Shown one piece after another: positions 1 through 7,199 of a DNA stretch of 22,854 nt. Origin of the DNA: Balneolales bacterium (lineage in GTDB: Bacteria > Bacteroidota > Rhodothermia > Balneolales > HLUCCA01); NCBI GenBank assembly GCA_022565415.1, contig JAIUMT010000009.1, positions 1-22,854 of the forward strand, written 5' to 3'. Positions within the stretch are counted from its first letter, which is position 1. Every line of letters begins with the position of its first letter. A model generated the notes under the pieces. That model was not told the origin of the DNA and made no database searches. It saw only the letters and a program-made list of their open reading frames with translations. The position numbers and the translations under genes are program-made.

Positions 1-608
1 ACCCTCAGGCACAAAGCAACGATATCGGACGAATTATTTCACGGCTGGGTGCTTCAAATATTGAACTGATAAAGCACAACCAATCCATTTCATTTAAGAA
101 TGAATATATTGATATCGATCTTGGAGGATTTGGGAAAGGGTATGCATTAGAAAAAGTTCACGAAATGCTACTGCGATTTGGAATTCACTCGGCGTTTTTG
201 ACAATGGGTGAAAGCTCGGTGCTAACTTTGGGGAAACATCCTGCAGGCAATAATTGGAAGGTGGGAATTAAAAACTATTTGGATGCAGAAGAAGCTATTC
301 ACACGTTCGAGATGAACAGTGGCTCAGTGTCTACATCCAGTAACTTTTATCTGGATGATGACGGAACCTTGATTAATCACCGTCATGTTATTAACCCGGT
401 AACGGGCTATCCTGTTGAGGAACTTGTTACCGTCACTGTTTTTTCACACTCTGCTCAAGATGCAGAGGCTCTCTCAACTGCAGTTTTAGCCATGCCTGAG
501 GAGCAAATACAATATCTCGCAAATCAATTTACAGGTATAACAGTATTGAAAATCGACTACACTCAAAACCAGATTAACAAAAGAGTATGGCAGTCTGTAA
601 GTCTGTAA
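1..608 (+). CDS. apbE: FAD:protein FMN transferase, ApbE family (5' end cut by window edge)
   Basis: The frame is open from base 3 and ends at TAA 606-608, giving about 201 C-terminal residues. Seen: a DLGGFGKGYALEKV stretch (bases ~120-161), an LTMGESS stretch and an HVINPVTGYPVEE stretch, the usual order in ApbE proteins (GG..KGYA, nGG-like turn, H.iDP.tGyP), followed by the metal-site region around DAEALSTA. Family knowledge: these enzymes use FAD and Mg to attach FMN covalently to Thr/Ser of flavoproteins, usually outside the cytoplasmic membrane, for example Rnf/Nqr subunits. The N-terminal signal or lipobox lies outside the window. It is 35 nt upstream of the Tat oxidoreductase gene on the same strand and is probably co-transcribed with it. 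No target flavoprotein is visible here. Confidence 0.85.
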   Translation, partial: PQAQSNDIGRIISRLGASNIELIKHNQSISFKNEYIDIDLGGFGKGYALEKVHEMLLRFGIHSAFLTMGESSVLTLGKHPAGNNWKVGIKNYLDAEEAIHTFEMNSGSVSTSSNFYLDDDGTLINHRHVINPVTGYPVEELVTVTVFSHSAQDAEALSTAVLAMPEEQIQYLANQFTGITVLKIDYTQNQINKRVWQSVSL

Positions 609-643
609 GTCTATAGATCTAAGATTTTGAAAAAAATAACATT

Positions 644-1939
644 ATGACAAATATGAACAGAAGAGCTTTTGTTGAATTGATTTCCGGACTTGCGGGAACT
701 TCATTTCTCGCAGCTCAGATGCCATGGTTTACGGTTTTTACTAATCCTTCATCTGTTAGTATGGCGCCCTCCGACCGTGTACGTGTTGGTTTTATTGGTG
801 TAGGTTCGCGCGGACGTACCTTAATGCTGAATGTTCTGGATTTCCAGGATCGCATGAACGTCGATATTGTAGCTGTATGTGATAACTGGCCAGAGCACAA
901 AGACCGTGCCGTTGCCATGACTGGCGGAAAGGCTGAGGGTTTTCTGGATTATCGTGAAATGTATGATAAAGTGCCCATGGATGCAGTAATTATCGCTCCA
1001 CCACTCCACGCGCATTCCAAGAGGACCATAGACGCAATGAACTTGGGTATTCATGTGTAGGTAGAAAAAGCCATGGCACGAACTCTGGATGATACTAAAG
1101 CAATGTACGACGCACACATCAGTTCCGGTAAAATTATGCTTATTGGGCACCAGAGGTTGTTTAGTCCGGTTTATATCAAAGCCCTCGAAATGATTAATAA
1201 TGGAGACCTGGGTAAGATTACCAAACTTCGTGGATGGTGGACACGCAATACTCCGTGGATTTTCTACGACGTACCCGGTGGACGAGGCAGTGCGTTAGAC
1301 CGACAGCGTAACTGGCGCTTATATTGGGACTACTCTGCCGGACAAATTACGGAATTAGGTTCACATCATTTTCAGTTAGCCAACTGGGTGCTGGGCAGTG
1401 AACCTTTATCTGTTATGGGTAGTGGGAGTCTAAATTATCACAACGATGGCAGGGAAGTATATGACAACTATTCGTTGGTGTTTACATATCCGGATGGTGT
1501 GCACTTTACCTATGATTTGCTGGATAGTAACCGCCATAACGGTGTAGGCTTTCAGGTACTGGGTAATGAAGGAACGATGCAATTGGAAGCTAACAGGCAT
1601 TTCGCAGAGCAACCGCCACGTCCGCCTGCTATACGTACCCTCATTCACAACATTGAGAAAAGTATATTTGAAACCATACCGATTGGAGGGGCAACATGGA
1701 TTCCGGCTGAAGCCGTAAAATATGGAGGCAACTACATTTCAGCAGATTATCAGCTAAACGAAACTTTGTTGTTTCTTGAGGGGTTCGTAGAGTTTGTGAG
1801 AAAAGGTGAAGCCCCACCAAAGCTTACTGAAGAAGGTTATAACGCCTCTACATGGTCACTATTAGCAGATGAAGCTTCTCGGACTGGAACAATCTTAACT
1901 CTCCCGGAAAAGTATAAAATCAAATCCCGCCAAGCATGA
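644..1939 (+). pseudogene. Gfo/Idh/MocA family oxidoreductase, Tat-exported, interrupted by one in-frame TAG
   Basis: This is one reading frame of 431 codons in which codon 139 (1058-1060) is TAG; both sides are in the same frame and join without loss. Residues 5-20 (NRRAFVELISGLAG) look like a twin-arginine signal. The Rossmann nucleotide motif GVGSRG is at residues 52-57. The stop falls in the segment GIHV-stop-VEKAMA, which in the family normally reads GKHVYCEKP, so a Tyr codon (TAT/TAC) is the likely ancestor. The catalytic-type Lys is residue 142, and a conserved GSHH is near 240-242 in the C-terminal domain. An ATG at 1073 could restart translation, but the product would lack the NAD domain. 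The C-terminal part shows no further damage, so the lesion is recent, a sequence error, or a read-through site. The substrate is unknown; related Tat members include GH109 glycosidases, but I do not see that subfamily's signature. Confidence 0.85.
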
Positions 1940-2190
1940 TTAAAGATCTAATTATTAAGGAAAAGGTAATCCGGCGGGAAATTGTGTTGCTGGGTATATT
2001 ATTTTTATTTGCTAACCTAGTTAACGTTTACGCTATAGTGGTACATCAGGGTAACTGGACAGAATTAGCGTCTCAATTTCATGTTGTAGGTCTGTTAACT
2101 CTGTTCCTCTATGCAGTATCATGGTTCGGTCGTGGCTTGTTTTACAGTATCAGAGCTGCCTGGAGACGTACTAAAGGGGCACAAAGCTGA
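1936..2190 (+). CDS. Small two-helix membrane protein of unknown function
   Basis: An 84-residue protein. Its ATG overlaps the TGA of the preceding oxidoreductase frame by four bases (ATGA at 1936-1939), a translational-coupling arrangement. Two hydrophobic segments are visible, about residues 17-37 and 48-68, followed by a basic tail (RAAWRRTKGAQS), so the C-terminus is probably cytoplasmic. I do not recognise a named family. The coupling suggests it is made together with the Tat-exported oxidoreductase, perhaps as a membrane partner, but that is inference. Its stop codon lies inside the hairpin at 2177-2208. Confidence 0.65.
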   Translation: MIKDLIIKEKVIRREIVLLGILFLFANLVNVYAIVVHQGNWTELASQFHVVGLLTLFLYAVSWFGRGLFYSIRAAWRRTKGAQS

Positions 2191-2208
2191 TTTACAGCTA
2201 ATGTGCCC
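2177..2208. terminator. Hairpin between convergent genes, terminator-like
   Basis: GGGCACA (2177-2183) and AGCTG (2185-2189) pair with CAGCT (2195-2199) and TGTGCCC (2202-2208) around an ATTTA loop and a small internal loop. It sits between the + strand gene ending at 2190 and the - strand gene ending at 2215, so it could serve both. There is no clear U-run on either side, so termination is plausible but not certain. Confidence 0.5.
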
Positions 2209-2214
2209 GATGCC

Positions 2215-3540
2215 TTAGTTCGTAATTGTAACCAATGGCGGATTGGTTAACAAAGCACCTGTTTTACGGACATGTTGTCGGAAGTCTGCTACTTCCGTAT
2301 GGTCGAATTCCCAGGCTGAGGTGTAGCGATAGGTCACTTTACCATTTATCGGTGTGATGGAGTACAAGTGTGTGAAGTTATCTTCCAGGTGTGCGGGTTT
2401 GTATCTCTCTGGTATAGCTATCCCCATATCCAGTCTATGCCCCTGATCCGACTGGTCTCCACTGGTCCACGCATACAGACTGTTAGAATCGGAGCCAGTA
2501 TGAAGTACCTCCGCCGGAGGATGCTTAACAATACCCGTTCCCAACGTTAAATTATTCGCAACTCCGCTGAGTCTCACCCTCTGTTCGGTATATCGGTTAC
2601 CGGCATGGATTTCAACCTCCCAGACGACATCAACCGTACTTCCAAAAACATTCCAGTCGTTGTAGGTCATTCGAATAATTGAACGCAGTGGCCCATTTAC
2701 TGGTACTTCAAATCTTCGGCCAGACCAATTGTCTATGGTTTGAACCTCTCCATTGTAAACTGCAGCGACTGTACCCAGACCAAGAGAACTGCCTACAACA
2801 AGAACATCGGTACCCCAGGGATGAATCTGGTGATAATTTTGAGTAATGGTATCCAGAACCAACTCTTGCATACTCTTACCAAAAATATCAATACGATTTC
2901 GGGCATCCAGATAGGAGCGATATCCTACTTTATCCGACTCCCAAACTGGCCCCTCCATATGTGCCCAACCAGACCCTTGTACCTGTTCGTTTGGAATATC
3001 AAAATTGTTCACCAATTCACTATTCGTACCATCAACGTAGCGACCGTCTTCGAATCTGCCTCCGGTCTGAACTTTCAAAAAAGCCTGAGTTCGGTGTTGA
3101 AATTCAGGTGTTTGTTCTGCTGGCATTAGCACAAATTGACGTGTTTCTTCTGTTTCAAAATCAGCCAGGAAAAACAATTCGTCGGGTTTGCCATCGCCAT
3201 TTAAATCGTCGCATTGAGATGGTACTATGTGACGAGCTACATTTAGATTTCCGTCTGTGGAGTGGCTCTGTGAGCTTATTCTACTTAGAAATCGTTCATC
3301 AAATTGCTCCAGGTTCACTTCCTGATTTCTGTCATCTTGAACGGCAAGTAGAACAAACTTACAGTCGCCCGGTGGCCGATTCAGAGACGCTAAATCTACC
3401 CGAACAGCGGCTTCAGATACAGCATAACTCAGTTGATTTTGCACACTGAAATGGTATTCATCAGCGTGGTCGTTTTCTGTACATGCCAATGTTAGTGTTA
3501 GCAGTAGGATGGGGACCAGCATTCGGGTGCGAAAAAGCAT
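2215..3540 (-). CDS. DUF4861 family lipoprotein, third gene of the uronate operon
   Basis: A 441-residue protein starting with a signal peptide and a lipobox-like LTLAC (residues 16-20), so probably an exported lipoprotein. The middle carries segments resembling DUF4861: a WESDKVGYRSYLDARN-type stretch, then IDIFGKS, then HPWGTDVLVVGSSLGLG. I recall this family as a neighbour of uronate and pectin-type degradation genes in Bacteroidota; its biochemical role is not established to my knowledge. It lies 54 nt downstream of kduD in the same direction, so it is probably the last gene of kduI-kduD-DUF4861. A role in binding or processing an oligosaccharide outside the cytoplasm is inferred from the lipobox and context only. 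Some of the opposite strand is open but looks like shadow frames. Confidence 0.75.
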   Translation of the reverse strand: MLFRTRMLVPILLLTLTLACTENDHADEYHFSVQNQLSYAVSEAAVRVDLASLNRPPGDCKFVLLAVQDDRNQEVNLEQFDERFLSRISSQSHSTDGNLNVARHIVPSQCDDLNGDGKPDELFFLADFETEETRQFVLMPAEQTPEFQHRTQAFLKVQTGGRFEDGRYVDGTNSELVNNFDIPNEQVQGSGWAHMEGPVWESDKVGYRSYLDARNRIDIFGKSMQELVLDTITQNYHQIHPWGTDVLVVGSSLGLGTVAAVYNGEVQTIDNWSGRRFEVPVNGPLRSIIRMTYNDWNVFGSTVDVVWEVEIHAGNRYTEQRVRLSGVANNLTLGTGIVKHPPAEVLHTGSDSNSLYAWTSGDQSDQGHRLDMGIAIPERYKPAHLEDNFTHLYSITPINGKVTYRYTSAWEFDHTEVADFRQHVRKTGALLTNPPLVTITN

Positions 3541-3594
3541 AATATGTATAATGTAATGATTGTAAAAACGAGGAAAGTTTATTAAAAGTGGAAT

Positions 3595-4359
3595 TTATCT
3601 GGCCATCCATCCGCCATCTACGGTAAGGATATGACCATTAACATAGTTAGCTGCAGGTGAGGCGAGGAAAACTACAGCACCACCTAGGTCTTTCGGGTCT
3701 CCCCATCTGCCGGCGGGTATGCGCGACGAAATTTCTGCGTAACGCTTCTTATTGTCTTGTAACGCCTGTGTATTATCAGTTTTGAAATATCCCGGAGCTA
3801 CCGCGTTTACCTGTATGTTTGATGCAGCCCACTCATTGGCTAAAGCTTTAGTGAGTCCGGCAACGGCATGCTTAGAAGCTGTATATGAAGGAACTGTAAT
3901 GCCACCAGAAAAAGATAGTAGTGAAGCAATGTTTATGATTTTACCTTCATTTCGGTCCACCATTTTGCTGCCGAATTCTCGGCATAAGTGGAAAACGGCA
4001 TTCAGGTTGGTTTGTATGACATTGTTCCATGCACTTTCGGGATAATCAACCGCTGGATAACGTTCTATTGTTCCGGCATTATTTACGAGGATGTCGATAT
4101 GATCGCATAGTGCAAAAGAATCTTTGGTCAGTTTGGCTACGCCATCCGATGTGGAAAGGTCTCCGGAAACTGACCAGCTATTTCTGCCAAATTTCCTGAT
4201 TATTTCTGCAGTTTCGTCGGCACTTCCGGGTCTTGATCCGGCACAGACTACATCGGCACCGGCTTCAGCCAGTGCTACGGCAATAGCCCTGCCTAATCCA
4301 CGACTGGCACCTGTTACTAAGGCTGTTTTACCTTCAAGGGAAAATGGGTTTGAATTCAT
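3595..4359 (-). CDS. kduD: 2-dehydro-3-deoxy-D-gluconate 5-dehydrogenase (SDR family)
   Basis: A 254-residue classical short-chain dehydrogenase of the usual KduD length. Seen: TGASRGLG nucleotide motif (residues 16-23), NNAG (93-96), catalytic Ser146, Tyr159 and Lys163 (YTASK), NAVAPGYFKTDNT (185-197) and the C-terminal VDGGW. Family knowledge: KduD interconverts 2,5-diketo-3-deoxygluconate and 2-keto-3-deoxygluconate with NAD(H) in the cytoplasm. It follows kduI by 94 nt in the same direction, and KduI makes its substrate, which supports the call over other SDR enzymes. The remaining steps to pyruvate and glyceraldehyde-3-phosphate (KDG kinase and KDPG aldolase) are not in this window. Confidence 0.9.
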   Translation of the reverse strand: MNSNPFSLEGKTALVTGASRGLGRAIAVALAEAGADVVCAGSRPGSADETAEIIRKFGRNSWSVSGDLSTSDGVAKLTKDSFALCDHIDILVNNAGTIERYPAVDYPESAWNNVIQTNLNAVFHLCREFGSKMVDRNEGKIINIASLLSFSGGITVPSYTASKHAVAGLTKALANEWAASNIQVNAVAPGYFKTDNTQALQDNKKRYAEISSRIPAGRWGDPKDLGGAVVFLASPAANYVNGHILTVDGGWMAR

Positions 4360-4389
4360 AAGTCGATAAAAAGTTGAAAATTTGTTCTC

Positions 4390-4411
4390 AAGCTGTGATA
4401 ATAGCCAGCTT
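4390..4411 (-). other. Intercistronic inverted repeat between kduI and kduD
   Basis: AAGCTG (4390-4395) and CAGCTT (4406-4411) form a perfect 6-bp stem with a 10-base loop in the 94-nt gap between kduI and kduD. There is no strong U-run after it on the minus strand. It might stabilise or process the transcript or reduce read-through; it could also be chance. Confidence 0.3.
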
Positions 4412-4453
4412 CAGAATTGGAGACCGGACGTATTAACATCTGCTTTGTGAATA

Positions 4454-5281
4454 TTACTTTACATCAGTGAGGGAAACATGATCCATGTCTGCAAAGCTTT
4501 GGTTCTCACCGGCCATTGCCCAGATGAAAGAATAATTGGTAGTTCCCGCACCGGAATGAATGGACCAGGGCGGTGATATAATGGCCTCATAATTGGCTAC
4601 CACCAGATGACGAGTTTCACTTGGTTCACCCATAAAGTGCCAAATACGGTCTTCGTCTGGCACGTCAAAGTAGAAATATGCCTCCATTCTTCGGTCGTGA
4701 GTGTGAGGTGGCATGGTATTCCAGATACTTCCCTTTTTCAGCTCCGTGAACCCCATAACCAGCTGACAACTTTCAATGCCGTCGGGATGGATATATTTGA
4801 AAATTGTACGCTCATTGGCTTTCTCAATAGAACCAAGGTGCTGAGGCTCTGCTTCTTCCAGCGTCATCTTTCTGGTTGGGTAAACTGCATGTGCAGGAGC
4901 CGATGTGAAAAAGAATCGAGCTGCTTCATTGCCGGTCTGTTTAAATAAAACGTTTTTGCTACCACGACCAACGTACAAGCATTCTTTGGTTTTAAGGGCA
5001 AACTCCGAGCCATCAACCTCAACAATTCCTGAACCGGAAACTAATATGATACCCAACTCACGACGTTCCAGAAAATAATCAGATTTAATGGCGTCGTTGG
5101 TATCAAGAGCAAGCGGCTTCCCGGTAGGAACAGCCCCTCCGATCACGAGGCGGTCATAATGGGTATATGTGATGGAGATTTTTCCATCTAACATTAAGTC
5201 TTCAACTAGAAAATTGGCTCTGAGGCTCTGTGTGCCCATGTTCTTTGTTTCAGTTGGACTAACTGCATTTCTGGTAATCAT
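4454..5281 (-). CDS. kduI: 5-dehydro-4-deoxy-D-glucuronate isomerase (KduI)
   Basis: A 275-residue protein close in length to the Escherichia coli enzyme and aligning from the first Met (TQSLRANFLVE at residues 17-27 corresponds to TQGLRNEFLVE). The cupin metal ligands are visible: His193 and His195 in PPHTHDRRME, Glu200 and His242 in PPWSIHSG. Family knowledge: KduI converts 5-keto-4-deoxyuronate, formed spontaneously from unsaturated uronic acids, to 2,5-diketo-3-deoxygluconate in the cytoplasm. It is the first gene of the kduI-kduD-DUF4861 operon and is divergent from the GH88 hydrolase gene that would supply the unsaturated monosaccharide. Regulation by the LacI-family protein encoded at 7200 is likely, because a LacI-like operator lies in the shared 395-nt upstream region. 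Confidence 0.93.
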   Translation of the reverse strand: MITRNAVSPTETKNMGTQSLRANFLVEDLMLDGKISITYTHYDRLVIGGAVPTGKPLALDTNDAIKSDYFLERRELGIILVSGSGIVEVDGSEFALKTKECLYVGRGSKNVLFKQTGNEAARFFFTSAPAHAVYPTRKMTLEEAEPQHLGSIEKANERTIFKYIHPDGIESCQLVMGFTELKKGSIWNTMPPHTHDRRMEAYFYFDVPDEDRIWHFMGEPSETRHLVVANYEAIISPPWSIHSGAGTTNYSFIWAMAGENQSFADMDHVSLTDVK

Positions 5282-5408
5282 AGTAAATTATCTAAAAATA
5301 TCTGTTTTTATTGTCAATAGGATATCCGTCAACATACATAAATAGCTGTTGATAAAATATAATGTTTTTATGTTTTATTATTAGGGTGTTTTTCCTATTT
5401 TGCGGTAT

Positions 5409-5429
5409 TGGTAGCGCTTTCCTCGCTAC
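5409..5429. promoter_or_regulatory. Candidate LacI-family operator in the kduI/GH88 divergent region
   Basis: TGGTAGCGCTTTCC (5409-5422) matches the general LacI-family core TGAAAGCGCTTTCA at 11 of 14 positions, including the central AGCGCT. The same stretch starts a perfect inverted repeat GTAGCG (5411-5416) / CGCTAC (5424-5429) with a 7-base spacer. The neighbouring LacI-type regulator at 7200-8201 is the obvious candidate ligand. Binding is inferred. Confidence 0.6.
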
Positions 5430-5616
5430 ACAATTGAGCTTGTTTTATGGTTGTAATATTTTAAGCATTATCGAGTTCTGAGAATTAATAAACCTGCTAA
5501 TTAATATCTGGGAAACAGCTAACGCAAAATGGTCTAGTTCGAGCAAAATGCAAGCCATCATTTACTAAACGACTAAAATCGCCAATACCCTTAAATGTAA
5601 TTCTGATTTTCTCTGA

Positions 5617-5638
5617 ATTGTTGCCAATCGGTAGCAAT
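5617..5638 (+). promoter_or_regulatory. Short hairpin or second operator upstream of the GH88 gene
   Basis: ATTGTTGCC (5617-5625) can pair with GGTAGCAAT (5630-5638) across a 4-base loop, with two G-U pairs if transcribed. It lies 38 nt before the GH88 start, so it may be a 5'-leader hairpin. As DNA it is an imperfect inverted repeat that shares GGTAGC with the site at 5410. Function is unknown. Confidence 0.3.
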
Positions 5639-5676
5639 TAAAGGGTTTCAGAACGAAATTAATCTGCAAAATTCAC

Positions 5677-6957
5677 ATGAAAAATAATGTTTTTACCCGC
5701 GTACAGGCTATCTATTGCTCTAGCCTATTCGTCTCCTGTCATCATGTTACGCTAATATTGCTAAGTTTTACTCTACTTGCTGTTTCTTGTACACAGTCAA
5801 GTTCAGAGCGAATTCCAGAAGTTACTGTTGAAGAAATCATGGCTTTTGCAAGCGAACAACTCGTCATTATGGTGAACGAAACGGATGCGGCCATCGAGCA
5901 AAATCCGATGAGCAACCGTGGCCCTCACGTTAACAGCAGAGCTGTTCGCGATAGAGAGCTGTTTATTATCCCTTCACGTGACTGGACGAGTGGTTTTATG
6001 CCCGGTCTGCTTTGGTATATGTACGAATATACAGGTGAGTCATATTGGCTGGATCAGGCAAAAAGACACACAGCTCATATTGAACGTGAAAAGACCAATG
6101 CTACAACTCATGATATGGGATTCAAAATTTACTGTAGTTTTGGTAACGGCTATCGCCTCATAGATGATCCTCATTACAAGGATGTGATTATCGAAGCATC
6201 AAATACACTCATAACTCGTTTCAATACAGCTGTTGGTGCCATTCGTTCATGGGACCATAATACCGACAGATGGGATTTTCCGGTCATTATAGACAATATG
6301 ATGAATTTGGAAATGCTGTTCCGGGCAACTCAGTTGACGGGCGATTCAGTTTACTATGATATTGCGGTTCAACACGCCCGAACGACAATGGATGTTCTTT
6401 TTCGCGATGATTTCAGTTCATACCATGTAGCTGGGTTTAATCCCGATACAGGTGAATTGATGCAACAACATACACACCAGGGGGCTTTTCATGCATCAGC
6501 CTGGGCGAGAGGGCAGGCATGGGGATTATACGGTTATGTTATGTCGTATCGATTTACGGGGTACACAGAGTTTCTGGAACAGGCTGAAAATATTGCGGCT
6601 TTTATACTGAATCATCCTAGTCTACCGGCCGATTTAGTGCCATACTGGGATTATGATGATCCTAATATTCCCAATACCGCAAGAGATGTTTCTGCGGCGA
6701 CTATAACAGCGTCTGCGTTGTATGAGCTCAGTACTGTTTCAACTTCAAAGAGTGCATACTACAAAGAAAAGGCAGACATGATGCTGGCCAGTGTTTATCA
6801 TAACTTTCGCTCGGCTGACGGAGATAATTTTGGCTTTCTTCTCGAAAAAAGTACCGGTCACCTGCCCCATGGCTACGAAATAGATGTGCCTCTGATTTAT
6901 GCAGACTACTACTTTATTGAGGCTGCACTGCGCAAGCAACGATTGGAAAACCTATAA
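5677..6957 (+). CDS. Unsaturated glucuronyl hydrolase, glycoside hydrolase family 88
   Basis: A 426-residue protein. A hydrophobic segment at about 24-36 ends in LAVSC (34-38), suggesting a lipoprotein signal although the N-region before it is long. The (alpha/alpha)6-barrel hallmarks of GH88 are present: THDMGF with Asp146 and IIDNMMN with Asp206. These correspond in type and spacing to Asp88 and Asp149 of the Bacillus enzyme, whose distance is 61 residues. WARGQAWGLYGY (~276-287) is also typical. Family knowledge: GH88 enzymes hydrate the 4,5-double bond and release the terminal unsaturated uronic acid from oligosaccharides made by polysaccharide lyases; many prefer glycosaminoglycan disaccharides. 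It is divergent from kduI and upstream of a LacI regulator. GH105 is a related alternative, but the pattern fits GH88 better. Confidence 0.88.
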   Translation: MKNNVFTRVQAIYCSSLFVSCHHVTLILLSFTLLAVSCTQSSSERIPEVTVEEIMAFASEQLVIMVNETDAAIEQNPMSNRGPHVNSRAVRDRELFIIPSRDWTSGFMPGLLWYMYEYTGESYWLDQAKRHTAHIEREKTNATTHDMGFKIYCSFGNGYRLIDDPHYKDVIIEASNTLITRFNTAVGAIRSWDHNTDRWDFPVIIDNMMNLEMLFRATQLTGDSVYYDIAVQHARTTMDVLFRDDFSSYHVAGFNPDTGELMQQHTHQGAFHASAWARGQAWGLYGYVMSYRFTGYTEFLEQAENIAAFILNHPSLPADLVPYWDYDDPNIPNTARDVSAATITASALYELSTVSTSKSAYYKEKADMMLASVYHNFRSADGDNFGFLLEKSTGHLPHGYEIDVPLIYADYYFIEAALRKQRLENL

Positions 6958-6986
6958 GTCAAATTTTGTAGAGGAACCGTTTTTCC

Positions 6987-7031
6987 AAAGGCTCCAGACA
7001 GTGCTCGAATACACTAGTTTGGAGTCTTTTT
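6987..7031 (+). terminator. Rho-independent terminator after the GH88 gene
   Basis: AAAGGCTCCA (6987-6996) pairs with TGGAGTCTTT (7020-7029), with one G-U pair and a 23-base loop, and runs into TTTTT (7027-7031). It separates the GH88 transcript from the downstream LacI-type gene, which therefore has its own promoter. Confidence 0.7.
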
Positions 7032-7125
7032 AAAAAAGTACTCACATTTAATCTTACAGAAACGTGAAAATACATATACTTAATTCATGACAGCATGCTT
7101 AGGTAAATTATCCAGCGAACGATTG

Positions 7126-7143
7126 TTTTGTAACTTTACAAAA
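7126..7143. promoter_or_regulatory. 18-bp perfect palindrome upstream of the LacI-family gene
   Basis: TTTTGTAACTTTACAAAA is TTTTGTAA, two bases, then TTACAAAA. It lies 57 nt before the regulator start, in the promoter zone. It lacks the central CG of LacI-type operators, so it could bind another factor or overlap a promoter. Confidence 0.4.
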
Positions 7144-7199
7144 AACATGGTATTGTCTATCGGAATACAACTGCAATAATTGCGCAGTGCACGAACACT

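Larger units (their letters stand above)
5282..5676. promoter_or_regulatory. Divergent promoter region between kduI and the GH88 gene
   Basis: This 395-nt region contains no gene that I can support. The kduI-proximal part is very AT-rich. It holds a LacI-like operator with an inverted repeat (5409-5429) and a hairpin near the GH88 start (5617-5638). Both sites contain GGTAGC. I could not assign reliable -33/-7 elements by eye. Confidence 0.6.

Noticed and set aside
644..1939. GH109 alpha-N-acetylgalactosaminidase as identity of the Tat oxidoreductase
   Set aside because: The Tat signal and fold would fit and the GalNAc context is tempting, but I do not see the GH109-type sequence around the active-site region; the general oxidoreductase pattern NWRLYWDY is present instead.
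2740..3449. Open frames on the + strand opposite the DUF4861 gene
   Set aside because: They lie antisense to a well-supported gene, have no recognisable domains and no promoter context; they look like shadows.
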